From contig NZ_JABMJK010000007.1 in NCBI RefSeq assembly GCF_013376005.1, positions 238,766-302,765 of the forward strand: a stretch of DNA of 64,000 bases, in the 5' to 3' direction. The notes beneath the pieces are model-generated. The model was given only the letters and a program-made list of their open reading frames with translations, was not told the origin of the DNA and searched no databases. Below, in pieces: positions 8,337-16,655 of the stretch (its first letter is position 1; every line of letters begins with the position of its first letter). Made by a program: the position numbers and the translations under genes. This DNA is from Duganella sp. SG902 (GTDB taxonomy: Bacteria > Pseudomonadota > Gammaproteobacteria > Burkholderiales > Burkholderiaceae_D).

Positions 8337-9305
8337 ATGACACAGCAAAAAATCCTCGTCATCGGCGCCAACGGCCAGATCGGCAGCGAACTGGTGGAAG
8401 CACTGGCCAGGCAGCACGGCGCGCAGAACGTCATCGCCAGCGACGTCAGCCCGACCAATTTGTACCACGCCGCCCGCTACACCACGCTCAACGTGTTGGA
8501 CAGGCAGGCCTTGTCCGCGCTGATCACGGAAGAGGGCATCACCCAGGTGTACCAACTGGCGGCCATGCTGTCGGCCACCGGTGAAGCGGCGCCGCTGAAG
8601 GCGTGGACGCTGAACATGGACGGCCTGCTGAACATCCTGGAAGTGGCGCGCGAACGCGGCGCCATCGGCAAGCCGCTGAAAGTGTTCTGGCCTTCGTCGA
8701 TCGCCGCCTTCGGCCCGAACACCCCGGCCACCGACACGCCGCAGCTGACGGTGATGGACCCGACCACCATCTACGGCATCAGCAAGCTGGCCGGCGAGCG
8801 CCTGTGCGAATACTACTTCCTGAAATATGGCGTGGACGTGCGCTCGATCCGCTATCCAGGCATCATCAGCTACAAGTCGCCACCGGGCGGCGGCACCACC
8901 GACTACGCCATCGCCATCTTCCATGCGGCGCTGCGCGGCGAGCGTTATGAATGCTTCCTCGGCCCGCACACCACGCTGCCGATGATCTACATGCCGGACG
9001 CCATCCGCGCCACCATCGAGTTGATGGACGCGCCGGCGCAGCAGGTCAAAGTACGTTCCTCGTACAACGTGGCCGGCGTCTCGTTCAATCCGGAGCAACT
9101 GGCGGCCGCCATCACGCGCAAGCTGCCGGACTTTAAGATCGCCTACAAGCCGGACAGCCGCCAGGCCATCGCCGACACCTGGCCGCAAAGCCTGGACGAT
9201 GCCGCCGCCAGCGCCGACTGGGGCTGGAAAGCCCGCATCGGCGTGGACGAAATGGTGGAAGACATGCTGGCCAATATCGACGTCAACCTGGGTAAGGCCG
9301 CCTGA
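8337..9305 (+). CDS. NAD-dependent epimerase/dehydratase-family L-threonine 3-dehydrogenase
   Basis: 322 residues with a Rossmann GANGQIG motif near the N-terminus, a WPSSIAAFGP serine region and a YGISK catalytic Tyr-Lys pair, i.e. an extended short-chain dehydrogenase. Some betaproteobacteria use this SDR-type threonine dehydrogenase instead of the zinc-dependent Tdh to oxidise threonine to 2-amino-3-oxobutanoate. Its position immediately after kbl (22-base gap) makes this the most likely role. UDP-sugar epimerases share the fold, so the substrate assignment leans on context. Confidence 0.85.
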   Translation: MTQQKILVIGANGQIGSELVEALARQHGAQNVIASDVSPTNLYHAARYTTLNVLDRQALSALITEEGITQVYQLAAMLSATGEAAPLKAWTLNMDGLLNILEVARERGAIGKPLKVFWPSSIAAFGPNTPATDTPQLTVMDPTTIYGISKLAGERLCEYYFLKYGVDVRSIRYPGIISYKSPPGGGTTDYAIAIFHAALRGERYECFLGPHTTLPMIYMPDAIRATIELMDAPAQQVKVRSSYNVAGVSFNPEQLAAAITRKLPDFKIAYKPDSRQAIADTWPQSLDDAAASADWGWKARIGVDEMVEDMLANIDVNLGKAA

Positions 9306-10678
9306 TGGACATGAGCGTATTCGATCTGTTCAAGATCGGCATTGGACCTTCCAGCTCCCATACCGTGGGACCGATGGTGGCGGCGCGCCGCTTCCTGCTG
9401 GATAACGCGCCACTCGACGACGTGACCGAGGTCAAGGCCGAGCTGTATGGCTCGCTGGCCCTGACCGGTGTCGGCCACGCCACCGACAAGGCGGTGCTGC
9501 TTGGCCTGATGGGCGAGACGCCGCAGGACGTGGTGCCCACCAGCGTCGACGCGCAGTTGGCCGACGCCGAAGCCGCGGGCCAACTCAAGCTGCTAGGCGC
9601 CCAGGCCGTGCAGTTCAAGCGCGGCACGCATCTGGTGTTCCACATGGCCGAATCGCTGCCTGAGCATCCGAACGGCATGCGCTTCACGCTGACCCGCAAG
9701 GATGGCGCGACGGTCAGCAAGGTGTACTACTCGGTCGGCGGCGGCTTTATCCGCGAGGAGGGCGAGGCGCCCGCGGCGGCCGCGGCCAGCGTGGCCGTGC
9801 CGTATCCGTTCGGCACCATGGCCGAGCTGCTGGCGCACGGCGTGCGCAGCGGCCTGACCATTCCGCAAATGCTGCGCGCGAACGAATGCGCGCGCATGAG
9901 CGAGGACGTGCTGGACGCCGGCCTCGATAAAATCTGGCACGTCATGCGCGACTGCATCGCCCACGGTCTCGATACGGCCGGCCAGCTGCCGGGCGGCTTG
10001 AACGTCAAGCGCCGCGCCGCCGCCCTGTGGAAGCAGGCCAGCACCGCCGCCGCCAACAGCCTGCCGCATGACGCCATGCACCAGGTGAGTCTGTACGCGA
10101 TGGCGGTCAACGAGGAGAACGCCGCCGGCGGCCGTGTGGTCACCGCCCCGACCAATGGCGCGGCCGGCATCATTCCAGCCGTGCTGCGCTACTACGCGGA
10201 AGACTGCAAGCCGGCCGACCCGGTGGCCGGCGTGCGCGACTTCCTGCTGACGGCCGCCGCCATCGGCATGCTGTGCAAGCGCAACGCCTCCATCTCCGGC
10301 GCGGAGATCGGCTGCCAGGGCGAGGTGGGCGTGGCGTGCGCCATGGCCGCCGCCGGCCTGGTGGCGGCGCTGGGCGGCAGCAATGGCCAGATCGAGAACG
10401 CGGCCGAGATCGGCATCGAACACCATCTGGGCATGACCTGCGACCCGATCGGCGGCCTGGTGCAGATTCCCTGCATCGAGCGCAACGGCATGGGCGCGGT
10501 CAAGGCCATCACGGCCGGCTCGCTGGCGTTGAAGGGCGACGGCACCCACTTCGTCAGCCTCGACGACGTCATCGAAACCATGCGCCAGACCGGCGCCGAC
10601 ATGCAGGCCAAGTACAAGGAAACCTCGCTCGGCGGCCTGGCGATCCACGTCATCACCGTCAATCACGCGGCCTGCTGA
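9305..10678 (+). CDS. sdaA: L-serine ammonia-lyase (L-serine deaminase)
   Basis: 457 residues, a single-chain iron-sulfur serine dehydratase that turns serine into pyruvate and ammonia. It starts with the typical [19 protein letters not shown] beta-domain motif. The alpha domain carries the cysteines expected for the 4Fe-4S cluster (in [17 protein letters not shown] and [10 protein letters not shown]). ATG 9305 overlaps the upstream TGA by one base (TGATG), implying translational coupling. With kbl and the dehydrogenase it links threonine, glycine and serine catabolism. It is the last housekeeping gene before the secretion locus. Confidence 0.95.
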   Translation: MDMSVFDLFKIGIGPSSSHTVGPMVAARRFLLDNAPLDDVTEVKAELYGSLALTGVGHATDKAVLLGLMGETPQDVVPTSVDAQLADAEAAGQLKLLGAQAVQFKRGTHLVFHMAESLPEHPNGMRFTLTRKDGATVSKVYYSVGGGFIREEGEAPAAAAASVAVPYPFGTMAELLAHGVRSGLTIPQMLRANECARMSEDVLDAGLDKIWHVMRDCIAHGLDTAGQLPGGLNVKRRAAALWKQASTAAANSLPHDAMHQVSLYAMAVNEENAAGGRVVTAPTNGAAGIIPAVLRYYAEDCKPADPVAGVRDFLLTAAAIGMLCKRNASISGAEIGCQGEVGVACAMAAAGLVAALGGSNGQIENAAEIGIEHHLGMTCDPIGGLVQIPCIERNGMGAVKAITAGSLALKGDGTHFVSLDDVIETMRQTGADMQAKYKETSLGGLAIHVITVNHAAC

Positions 10679-10685
10679 ACGCGGG

Positions 10686-10747
10686 TTCGGAATACGCGAT
10701 ACAAGTTCGCTTCGCGCCCGTGCCGTAGCGCGGCCGGGCGATAAAGT
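10686..10747 (+). promoter_or_regulatory. PIP/hrpII box and -10 element of the sctD operon
   Basis: TTCGG at 10686-10690, 15 bases and TTCGC at 10706-10710 form a TTCG-N16-TTCG box. Exactly 31 bases later TAAAGT (10742-10747) fits the YANNNT -10 of HrpX/HrpB-regulated promoters. Confidence 0.8.
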
Positions 10748-10799
10748 ACTCCCCATGGACAGAGGCAATTCATGCTTCTAACCGATGAGGGAGTGCTAC

Positions 10800-11756
10800 A
10801 TGATCAAGGAAATCCGTATTCTGAGCGGGCGCCATCGCGGCGCCGTGCTACCGCTGACGGCGGGTACCTGGCGCATCGGCTGTGACGATGCGGCCAGCGT
10901 CCACATCAGCGACTGGCGGCACGCTCCGGTCAGCCTGACCATCGCCGAAGACGGCCATGTCTTCTGGCAGGCCGACGGCGCCGCCGAAGCGGTCACGGTC
11001 ACCGAACACCAAACCATCCACTTTGAAGACATCGCGCTGAGCATCGGCGCGGTCGACAGCGCCGCCGCCGAAGCGGCCACGCCGGCCGCCGTCCCGGCCG
11101 GCGCACCCGTGGCCACCGAGCCGGGCCGCAACAAGCGGCGCTGGCTGGCGCTGGGCGCGCTGGCCATGCCGGCCGCCTTGCTCAGCAGCGCTTTGCTGGC
11201 GATGCAGCCGCCGCACGCCGATCCCGGCACGCCGCTGGACAGCGTGCGCCGCCGCCTGCCGGCGCTGCTGGCCGGCATCGGCCAGGGCGCGCTGCAAGTC
11301 AATCAGCAGGACGGCCTGATCGTCGTGCAGGGCGTGGTCCGCAACGGCGCCGAGGCCGGCGCGGTGCGCTCCCTGCTGCGCGAGGTGGCACCTGAACACG
11401 CGGTGGCGCATCTGGCCATCGTCAACGAGGTGCTGGCCAGCATTACAGAATCCCTGCACGAATCCACATTGAAACCGCGTTACGAAGGCAAGGGCGTTTT
11501 CGTCGTCACCGGCACCACCCGCGACAGCGCGCTGGTCCAGCGCCGCCTGGCGCAACTGGCGGCCGATCTCGGTCCCGCCGTCGCCCGGCTCGACGCCCAG
11601 GTCACCGAGGTGCGCCCAGGCTGGAGCGTGGCCGACAGCGACTCGGCGTTGGACATCGGCGAGCTGCGCTACGTGCAGTCGCTGGACGGCAGCAAGCATT
11701 TCCCCGGCGCGGCCATGGCCGCCGCCGATCCGGTGGCCGTGGCGGCCCCGCACTGA
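10800..11756 (+). CDS. sctD: Type III secretion inner-ring protein SctD (HrpD5-like)
   Basis: 318 residues. Residues 1-85 resemble the cytoplasmic FHA-like domain of SctD (RILSGRHRGAVLPL, GTWRIGCDD). A membrane helix follows at about 113-135, and a periplasmic part carries ring-building-motif-like repeats. SctD forms the outer inner-membrane ring around SctJ. The ATG at 10800 follows GAGGGAG. It heads an operon with the HrpD6-like gene, two pilin candidates and hpaB, matching hrpD5-hrpD6-hrpE-hpaB of Xanthomonas. The recognition is partly positional because SctD diverges strongly between systems. Confidence 0.82.
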   Translation: MIKEIRILSGRHRGAVLPLTAGTWRIGCDDAASVHISDWRHAPVSLTIAEDGHVFWQADGAAEAVTVTEHQTIHFEDIALSIGAVDSAAAEAATPAAVPAGAPVATEPGRNKRRWLALGALAMPAALLSSALLAMQPPHADPGTPLDSVRRRLPALLAGIGQGALQVNQQDGLIVVQGVVRNGAEAGAVRSLLREVAPEHAVAHLAIVNEVLASITESLHESTLKPRYEGKGVFVVTGTTRDSALVQRRLAQLAADLGPAVARLDAQVTEVRPGWSVADSDSALDIGELRYVQSLDGSKHFPGAAMAAADPVAVAAPH

Positions 11757-11769
11757 ACGAGGAGCCCAC

Positions 11770-12012
11770 ATGTTTCCCGCATTGACCAATGAAATTCTTG
11801 CCGACATGGACCGCTTCCAGGCCCTGGTCGAAACCCAGCCTGACGATCCGCGCTGCCTGGCGGTGGTGCAGGCCCTGCGGCAAAGCGCCGCCGCGTTCGA
11901 GGGCTGGGCCGGCATCGCCGATCCCGCGCTGCGCAAGGAGAACCAGACCCTGCACGCCGGCCTGGAGGCCGCCGTGCAAATCTGCCAGAGCATACGGCAG
12001 CCATCCGTTTGA
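11770..12012 (+). CDS. HrpD6-like small T3SS protein
   Basis: 80 residues, predicted alpha-helical, cytoplasmic, with no signal or membrane segment. It lies 13 bases after sctD with a clear GAGGAG ribosome site. HrpD6 of Xanthomonas is also about 80 residues and sits between hrpD5 and the pilin gene hrpE, and this gene has exactly that place. The assignment is mostly by position and size; I see no diagnostic motif. Confidence 0.6.
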   Translation: MFPALTNEILADMDRFQALVETQPDDPRCLAVVQALRQSAAAFEGWAGIADPALRKENQTLHAGLEAAVQICQSIRQPSV

Positions 12013-12077
12013 ACCGTAGTACCTGTTTCACCGCTGTGCTTGTTGTATCACCCATGTTTGATTCTTTCATTTTTTAA

Positions 12078-12302
12078 AGGAGCTTTACCATGACTACCCC
12101 TACCACCGTATCGAACGTCACCAGCACCCTGAGCAACTTCGGCGACGCCGCCAGCACCATCGCCGCCGCCCGCGCCTCGTCCATCACCACCATGGCCGCG
12201 CAGGACGAGATCGCGCGCATCCAGAACGAGATCGCCCTGAACCAGGCCAAGAACTCGGTGATCGAGGAACTGGGCAAAGGCGTGAAAGCGCTGGCGCAGT
12301 AA
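12078..12302 (+). repeat. Tandem duplication unit A (pilin candidate gene with its ribosome site)
   Basis: This unit and the one at 12372-12596 are direct repeats offset by 294 bases. From GGAGCTTTACC through the first 13 codons the two are identical, and most of the remaining sequence also matches. Confidence 0.85.
12090..12302 (+). CDS. Candidate Hrp pilus/needle subunit, copy 1
   Basis: A 70-residue protein with no signal peptide. It has a Ser/Thr-rich N-terminus (residues 1-16) typical of type III export signals, then a long amphipathic helix region (18-70) containing IQNEIALNQAKN and ending ELGKGVKALAQ. It lies between hrpD6-like and hpaB, the place of the hrpE pilin gene in Xanthomonas, and its size fits an SctF/HrpE/HrpY-class filament subunit. 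It is 65/70 identical to the next gene. It is preceded by GGAG 7 bases upstream and followed by its own terminator hairpin, a layout that suits a highly expressed subunit. No motif proves the filament role. Confidence 0.7.
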   Translation: MTTPTTVSNVTSTLSNFGDAASTIAAARASSITTMAAQDEIARIQNEIALNQAKNSVIEELGKGVKALAQ

Positions 12303-12316
12303 TTCCGCCTGATGGC

Positions 12317-12353
12317 GGCTGGCGCGAGGTCACGTCGCGCCAGCCCGATTTTT
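12317..12353 (+). terminator. Hairpin terminator between the two pilin candidates
   Basis: A perfect 11-bp stem (GGCTGGCGCGA / TCGCGCCAGCC) with a 7-base loop, then CGATTTTT. It probably attenuates rather than abolishes read-through into copy 2. Confidence 0.8.
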
Positions 12354-12371
12354 GTACGTTTTATCTTTTGA

Positions 12372-12596
12372 TGGAGCTTTACCATGACTACCCCTACCAC
12401 CGTATCGAACGTCACCAGCACCGTTGCCGACTTCGGCGACGCCGCCAGCACCATCGCCGCGGCCCGCGCCTCGTCCCTGGCGACCATGGCCGCGCAAGAC
12501 GAGATCGCACGCATCCAGAATGAAATCGCCCTGAACCAGGCCAAGAACTCGGTGATCGAGGAACTGGGCAAGGGCGTGAAAGCGCTGGCGCAGTAA
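12372..12596 (+). repeat. Tandem duplication unit B
   Basis: Second direct repeat of the 12078-12302 unit, including the ribosome site. Replacements at the protein level are L14V, S15A, N16D, I32L and T33A. Confidence 0.85.
12384..12596 (+). CDS. Candidate Hrp pilus/needle subunit, copy 2
   Basis: 70 residues, with five substitutions from copy 1, three of them clustered at residues 14-16 before the conserved helix. Its C-terminal 53 residues match the tail of the 386-residue protein encoded at 39292-40452 at 46 of 53 positions, and residues 24-70 match the tail of the 182-residue protein encoded at 40533-41081 at 35 of 47. Two pilin copies could form a mixed filament, separate filaments or simply raise dosage. 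A strong terminator follows at 12627-12648. Confidence 0.7.
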   Translation: MTTPTTVSNVTSTVADFGDAASTIAAARASSLATMAAQDEIARIQNEIALNQAKNSVIEELGKGVKALAQ

Positions 12597-12626
12597 TATC
12601 GGCCGGCGTTTTTGCCCCCTCCCGAT

Positions 12627-12648
12627 AACCGGCGCAAGCCGGTTTTTT
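12627..12648 (+). terminator. Intrinsic terminator after the second pilin candidate
   Basis: AACCGGC / GCCGGTT 7-bp stem with a GCAA loop, then a T-run at 12643-12648. Confidence 0.85.
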
Positions 12649-12673
12649 GCCATCTACCGTTGATTGGTCCGCC

Positions 12674-13129
12674 GTGAGTACAGAACGCTATACCGCCGTC
12701 GTCGAGGAATTGTGCGCCAGCATGGGCATTCCCGACGTTGCCGCCGTGCTCGAGCAGCGCGTGCTGGAAGTCGAGGGTTTCGAGGTCCTGATCGATCACG
12801 TCGAGACCGATCCCAACGCGCTCTATCTCAATTTCAACTATGGCATCGTCAGCAGCGGCCGCACGCTCAAGGTGTTCCGCCTGCTGCTGGAAGCCAATCT
12901 GCTGGTCTACGCCCAGGATCAGGCCCAGCTGGGCATGGACGCCGACACCGGTGGCATCGTGATGATCGTGCGGGTGGAGTTCTGCGAGGAGGTTGGCGCC
13001 GAATGGCTGACCTCGCTGCTGGCGCACTACGCCGAACATGGCCGCTACTGGCGCGACAATATTTTCCAGGTCGAGGACGACATGTTCGAACAGGTGGCCA
13101 ACGGCTCCTACTTGTGGATGAAGGTCTGA
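12674..13129 (+). CDS. hpaB: HpaB-like type III secretion chaperone
   Basis: 151 residues, acidic, with the alpha-beta pattern of CesT/Tir-type class I chaperones: an N-terminal helix (TERYTAVVEELCASMG), strands around VLIDHVETDPNALYLNFNYG, and an LLEANLL helix. HpaB is the general effector chaperone and exit-control protein of Hrp2 systems, and it follows the pilin gene in Xanthomonas as here. I chose GTG 12674; the earlier in-frame TTG at 12647 lies inside the terminator. The 3' end overlaps the convergent HpaA-position gene by 22 bases. Confidence 0.82.
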   Translation: MSTERYTAVVEELCASMGIPDVAAVLEQRVLEVEGFEVLIDHVETDPNALYLNFNYGIVSSGRTLKVFRLLLEANLLVYAQDQAQLGMDADTGGIVMIVRVEFCEEVGAEWLTSLLAHYAEHGRYWRDNIFQVEDDMFEQVANGSYLWMKV

Positions 13130-14004
13130 GCCGCGCCCTTGAGCAGGACGTCGATTTTGGCGATCGCCAGCGAACGCTGGCGCGAGGTGCGCGGACGTGC
13201 CGCATTGAGCAGCAACACCGGCAGGAACAGGTGTAATTGACGCAGCGCCGGCGAGGCCTGCGCCGTTGGCCGTGGCAGCAGCGCCAGCAGACGCTGCTTC
13301 ACGGCCGCCAGCTTGTCCGGCGCGGCGCTGGCCGGCTGCGACAGGTATTCGCGCATCACGCGCAACACCGCCGTGGCCAGCGGCACGCTCTGCGCGGGAT
13401 CGCTTTTCAGCGCGCGCAGATCGACCAGCGCGCCCTCCAGCGCGGCTACCGCGCCGGCGCCCGTGCTGGCGCCGCGATGAACAAAGTCGCGCACCAGGCC
13501 ATCGATCGTGCGCTGACGCTGGGCGGCGGCCAGCGCGGCCGCATTCGGCCCGCCGTGCGTGGCCGGCTGGCCCGCATGCTGGCGTTGCCATGGATCGTGC
13601 GCCTGTTCCTCGGGTTGCTGGCCCGGATCGTCGTTGCGTTTGCGGACGCTGGCGCGGATCGCCGGCTGCCAGGGCGACTTCGCCTGCGACTCCAGCATCA
13701 GCAGCAGCTCTTCAAACTCGCTGGCGTTGTCGTTGGCCTCGGCGTTGCTGGCGCCGCGCTTCTGCCGCATGCGCAGGCGCGCCTGCAGGGCGGCCAGGGG
13801 GCCGTTGTGCAGCGGCGTCAGCACCACGTCGGGCTGCTGCGCCGCGTCGGCGGCGGCCGACAAACGCGCATGGCCGGCGCGACGGCCGGCCAGACTGCGT
13901 TGCGCGGCCGCCGCCGCGCTGAGTATGGGTTGATTGCTGGCTTCGATCTCGGCTTGCGCCTGCAGCAACTGGAGTGCGCTCGGCCCGCCGGCATCGACCC
14001 TCAT
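13108..14004 (-). CDS. HpaA-position T3SS protein
   Basis: 298 residues, rich in Ala, Arg and Gln, with no signal peptide or membrane segment. An acidic run around EANDNASEFEELLLMLESQ lies mid-protein, and the C-terminus is helical and basic (RQRSLAIAKIDVLLKGAAQ). The ATG at 14004 overlaps the hrcS stop (ATGA), so it is translationally coupled to the apparatus genes. In Xanthomonas hpaA follows hrcS and encodes a secreted protein of about 275 residues that binds HpaB, which is encoded tail-to-tail with this gene. The position and size support HpaA; the sequence alone does not settle it. Confidence 0.5.
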   Translation of the reverse strand: MRVDAGGPSALQLLQAQAEIEASNQPILSAAAAAQRSLAGRRAGHARLSAAADAAQQPDVVLTPLHNGPLAALQARLRMRQKRGASNAEANDNASEFEELLLMLESQAKSPWQPAIRASVRKRNDDPGQQPEEQAHDPWQRQHAGQPATHGGPNAAALAAAQRQRTIDGLVRDFVHRGASTGAGAVAALEGALVDLRALKSDPAQSVPLATAVLRVMREYLSQPASAAPDKLAAVKQRLLALLPRPTAQASPALRQLHLFLPVLLLNAARPRTSRQRSLAIAKIDVLLKGAAQTFIHK

Positions 14005-14261
14005 GCGAAGATCGACTGCATCACGCTGCGCGCGAACTGCAGCACCGCCGAGGCGCCCCAGGGCGCCGCCAGCATGATGGTCACCGCCACCGCCACCAGC
14101 TTGATGCTGTGCGAGATGCTGGAATCCTGCAGCGATGTCACCGCCTGCAGGAACGAGACCAGCAGCCCGACCAGGGCCGCCACCACCACCGCCGGCAGCG
14201 ACACCAGCAGGCACAGCATCATCGCGGTGGACGTCATGCGTCCGATATTGTCAAAATCCAT
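14001..14261 (-). CDS. hrcS: Type III secretion export-gate protein SctS
   Basis: 86 residues with two hydrophobic helices (about 14-38 and 50-75), the FliQ/SctS hallmark, and the conserved loop SFLQAVTSLQDSSISH. SctS joins SctR and SctT in the inner-membrane export gate. It is encoded 4 bases after hrcR in the order R-S usual for these systems. Confidence 0.95.
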   Translation of the reverse strand: MDFDNIGRMTSTAMMLCLLVSLPAVVVAALVGLLVSFLQAVTSLQDSSISHSIKLVAVAVTIMLAAPWGASAVLQFARSVMQSIFA

Positions 14262-14265
14262 AGTG

Positions 14266-14910
14266 TCACCGGTAAGTCAGCACAAGGCCGTGAATGAGGG
14301 TGGACCAGCCGTCCATGACCACGAACAGCAGCAGTTTGAACGGGATGGCGACGTTGCTGGGCGTGACCTGCGACAGCCCCAGCGCCATCAGGATGTTGGC
14401 GATCACCAGATCGATCACCACGAACACCAGGTACAGCAGGAAGCCGATTTTGAACGCCGCCGTCAGCTCGGTCAGCGCGAAGGCCGGCGCCAGCACCACC
14501 AGGTCGTTGGGCTTGAGCTGGGCCACCTTGTCGGCCGGCCATACCTGGGCCGCCGAACGCAGGAAGAACGCCTTCTCGCGCTCGTTGGTGTGCTTGAGCA
14601 GGAACTGGCGGAACGGATCGCGCGCGTTGTCGAGCAACTGCACCACGGCGTTGCCGCCCTCGACGCCGTGCGCCTGAGACTGCTTCATCGCCTCCATGCC
14701 GACCGGCGCCATCACGTAGCAGGAGACGATGATGGCGATGCCGTTCAACACGGTGTTGGGCGGCACCTGCTGCACGCCGATGGCGTTGCGCAGCAAGCCC
14801 AGCACCACCACGATCTTGGTGTACGAGGTCACCACCATGGCGGCGAACGGCAGCAGCGCCAGGGCGAAGATCGCCAGGATCAGCGAGGCGAAGTCAGGCG
14901 TCTGCGTCAT
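14266..14910 (-). CDS. hrcR: Type III secretion export-gate protein SctR
   Basis: 214 residues, close to the usual 215-220 of SctR/FliP. Conserved segments visible include TSYTKIVVVLGLLRNAIGVQQVPPN and the C-terminal KLLLFVVMDGW. Four membrane helices flank a periplasmic domain. I chose ATG 14910 (MTQTPDF), which overlaps the end of hrcQ by 17 bases, rather than an ATG seven codons earlier. Confidence 0.96.
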   Translation of the reverse strand: MTQTPDFASLILAIFALALLPFAAMVVTSYTKIVVVLGLLRNAIGVQQVPPNTVLNGIAIIVSCYVMAPVGMEAMKQSQAHGVEGGNAVVQLLDNARDPFRQFLLKHTNEREKAFFLRSAAQVWPADKVAQLKPNDLVVLAPAFALTELTAAFKIGFLLYLVFVVIDLVIANILMALGLSQVTPSNVAIPFKLLLFVVMDGWSTLIHGLVLTYR

Positions 14911-15976
14911 TGCCGTGCACCATTGCGCCAAGCTGGAAACCCAGTTGCTCGCCGACCACCACCAGCGTGCCGTGGCCGATCACCTGGCCGCAGGCGACCA
15001 TGCGCACACGGGCGTCGGCCAGCGCCAGTGGCAGCGCCAGCACCTGGCCGGGCTGCATCGCGCCCAGTTGTTGCAGCGGCATGGCCATGGTGGCGATTTC
15101 CAGCGTAATCGGTAATTCGAGGGCGGCCACGTCGGTCGCGCCCTCGTCTTGGGCGGTGTAGGGTTCCATGCTGTCGGATTCCAGGCTAAGGGTGGGGTAA
15201 GAGTCGAGTGTGATGGCGCCGTCCGCGATGGACGCCGCCGCGCGGTAGTGCAAGCCTTGCGGCGCGCCCCAGCGCAGCGTGACGCCGGGCAGGGTGGCGA
15301 GGCTGCCGACGCCGCCGCGCCAGCCCAGCAGCACGTCGCCACGGCGCAATGTCGCCAGCAGGGCGGGCGTGCAGCGGCGCGCGCCGATCACGGCGGCGCC
15401 GGCCAGCGGCAGCGTGCCCAGCCAGGCGGGCAGATCGGTCTGCGGGCGCGGCGCGGCTTCCAGCGCGGCCAGCAATCCGGTGTCGATGTTGGTGATGATC
15501 AGTGTGATGGTTTCAGGCGCCGGCGCCTTGGAAGCCCGCAGTTGCAACGCTAGGCCGGTCGCCAGCGCACACCCCGTCGCGGCATGGCCGGCGTCCGCGC
15601 CGGGTGGCGATAGCGCCGACACCGACAGCGCCGGCAAACCCAGTTGTTGCCAGCGTTGCAGCCATGGCTGCAGCAGGGCGTCGGCCAACGCCGCGCGCCA
15701 TTGGCCGGACGGCGCCAGCGCGGCGCTCTCCAGCGCCGGATGCGGCGGCAGCGCGAACTCGCAATCCAGGCCGCCGTGTTCGCTGTGCAGGCGCAGCCGT
15801 GCCGTGCCGGTGGGCCGGGCTTGGCCGGCGGGCGCTGGCGCCAGGCTCCAGCCCAGGTGCTCGGCCAGCACCGCGCCGTGCTGATCGAACAGCAGGCAGG
15901 TGAGCCGCGCCAGCGATGGTGTCAACGCCGGCAGACGCGTATGGAGCGGTTGGATGGTCTTGTTATCTCGGGGCAT
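14894..15976 (-). CDS. hrcQ: Type III secretion C-ring / sorting platform protein SctQ
   Basis: 360 residues, cytoplasmic. The variable Ala/Leu-rich N-terminal two thirds ends in a SpoA (surface presentation of antigens) domain at about residues 285-355: LPITLEIATMAMPLQQLGAMQPGQVLALPL and GTLVVVGEQLGFQL. SctQ forms the cytoplasmic pods that dock the ATPase complex. It sits between hpaP and hrcR as in Xanthomonas. Some SctQ genes have an internal start producing the short SpoA fragment; I did not identify one here with certainty. Confidence 0.92.
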   Translation of the reverse strand: MPRDNKTIQPLHTRLPALTPSLARLTCLLFDQHGAVLAEHLGWSLAPAPAGQARPTGTARLRLHSEHGGLDCEFALPPHPALESAALAPSGQWRAALADALLQPWLQRWQQLGLPALSVSALSPPGADAGHAATGCALATGLALQLRASKAPAPETITLIITNIDTGLLAALEAAPRPQTDLPAWLGTLPLAGAAVIGARRCTPALLATLRRGDVLLGWRGGVGSLATLPGVTLRWGAPQGLHYRAAASIADGAITLDSYPTLSLESDSMEPYTAQDEGATDVAALELPITLEIATMAMPLQQLGAMQPGQVLALPLALADARVRMVACGQVIGHGTLVVVGEQLGFQLGAMVHGNDADA

Positions 15977-16001
15977 GTCGGTTCCTGTTGGGGCGCCGGC
16001 G

Positions 16002-16637
16002 TCACCAGCAGACGATGTCCACTTCGATCCGGGCCGGCAGCAAGGCGCTCAGGCGTTGCTGCAGTTCCTTGCTGTTGTCCAAGATTACGCCGCGGGCGTC
16101 GCGGTCGGCGCTCTCAAAGCGAAGCAATAGCCGACAGGACGAAAGATGCAGGTGCAGCCGGGTGGCGGCAAGCAGGGCCGGGTCGATCTCGATCTGGAGT
16201 TCCCAATTGCCGCTGTCGAGGATGGCCGGGGCGTTGCAGAATTGCGCGATGATGGTGGCCAGTCGGGCGGTGCGCAGGGCGTCGTGCTCGTCGCGCAGGC
16301 AGGCGCGGGCGATGCGGCGCGACAGCGGCGTTTCGGCCGCCACATGCGCTGGCGCGGCTGTCACGGTTGCGGTTGCCGGCGCCTGACTGGGCGCGTGGCC
16401 GGTCTCCGGCGCCACGCCGTCGGCGCCGCCTGGTGCGCCGGTCGCGCCGCAGGCATCCTGCTCTTCGCCGGGGAGGCATGCCTCGGCCTTGTCGTCCTGC
16501 GCGCCGCCGTGATCGACCGCGGCCAGGCGGGCGCTGAATTGCAGCCGCAGCGCGCGCTGGCGGGCCGCGCTCAGCGCCGGCGTATCGCTGCGCGGCAGCA
16601 GCCGCACGGTATGCGTGTCGGTGGGCTTGATCGCCAT
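16002..16637 (-). CDS. hpaP: HpaP/SctP-like needle-length and substrate-switch protein
   Basis: 211 residues with a basic N-terminus, a low-complexity Ala/Gly/Pro linker (about 55-105) and a conserved C-terminal domain (LATIIAQFCNAPAILDSGNWELQIEIDP onward, ending ARIEVDIVCW). The C-terminal domain with its paired strands matches the HpaP/SctP class that sets pilus or needle length and controls translocator export. It lies between hrcV and hrcQ, where hpaP lies in Xanthomonas. Confidence 0.78.
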   Translation of the reverse strand: MAIKPTDTHTVRLLPRSDTPALSAARQRALRLQFSARLAAVDHGGAQDDKAEACLPGEEQDACGATGAPGGADGVAPETGHAPSQAPATATVTAAPAHVAAETPLSRRIARACLRDEHDALRTARLATIIAQFCNAPAILDSGNWELQIEIDPALLAATRLHLHLSSCRLLLRFESADRDARGVILDNSKELQQRLSALLPARIEVDIVCW

Positions 16638-16655
16638 GTCCGCTCCGCCCGGCGC

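Noticed and set aside
12647..12673. Earlier TTG start for the HpaB-like gene
   Set aside because: It falls inside the terminator T-run and adds nine residues not expected for the family; GTG 12674 is more plausible.
13237..15108. 623-codon + strand open frame opposite hrcS, hrcR and neighbours
   Set aside because: The - strand genes have clear T3SS family motifs and coupled starts; the + strand product is low complexity.
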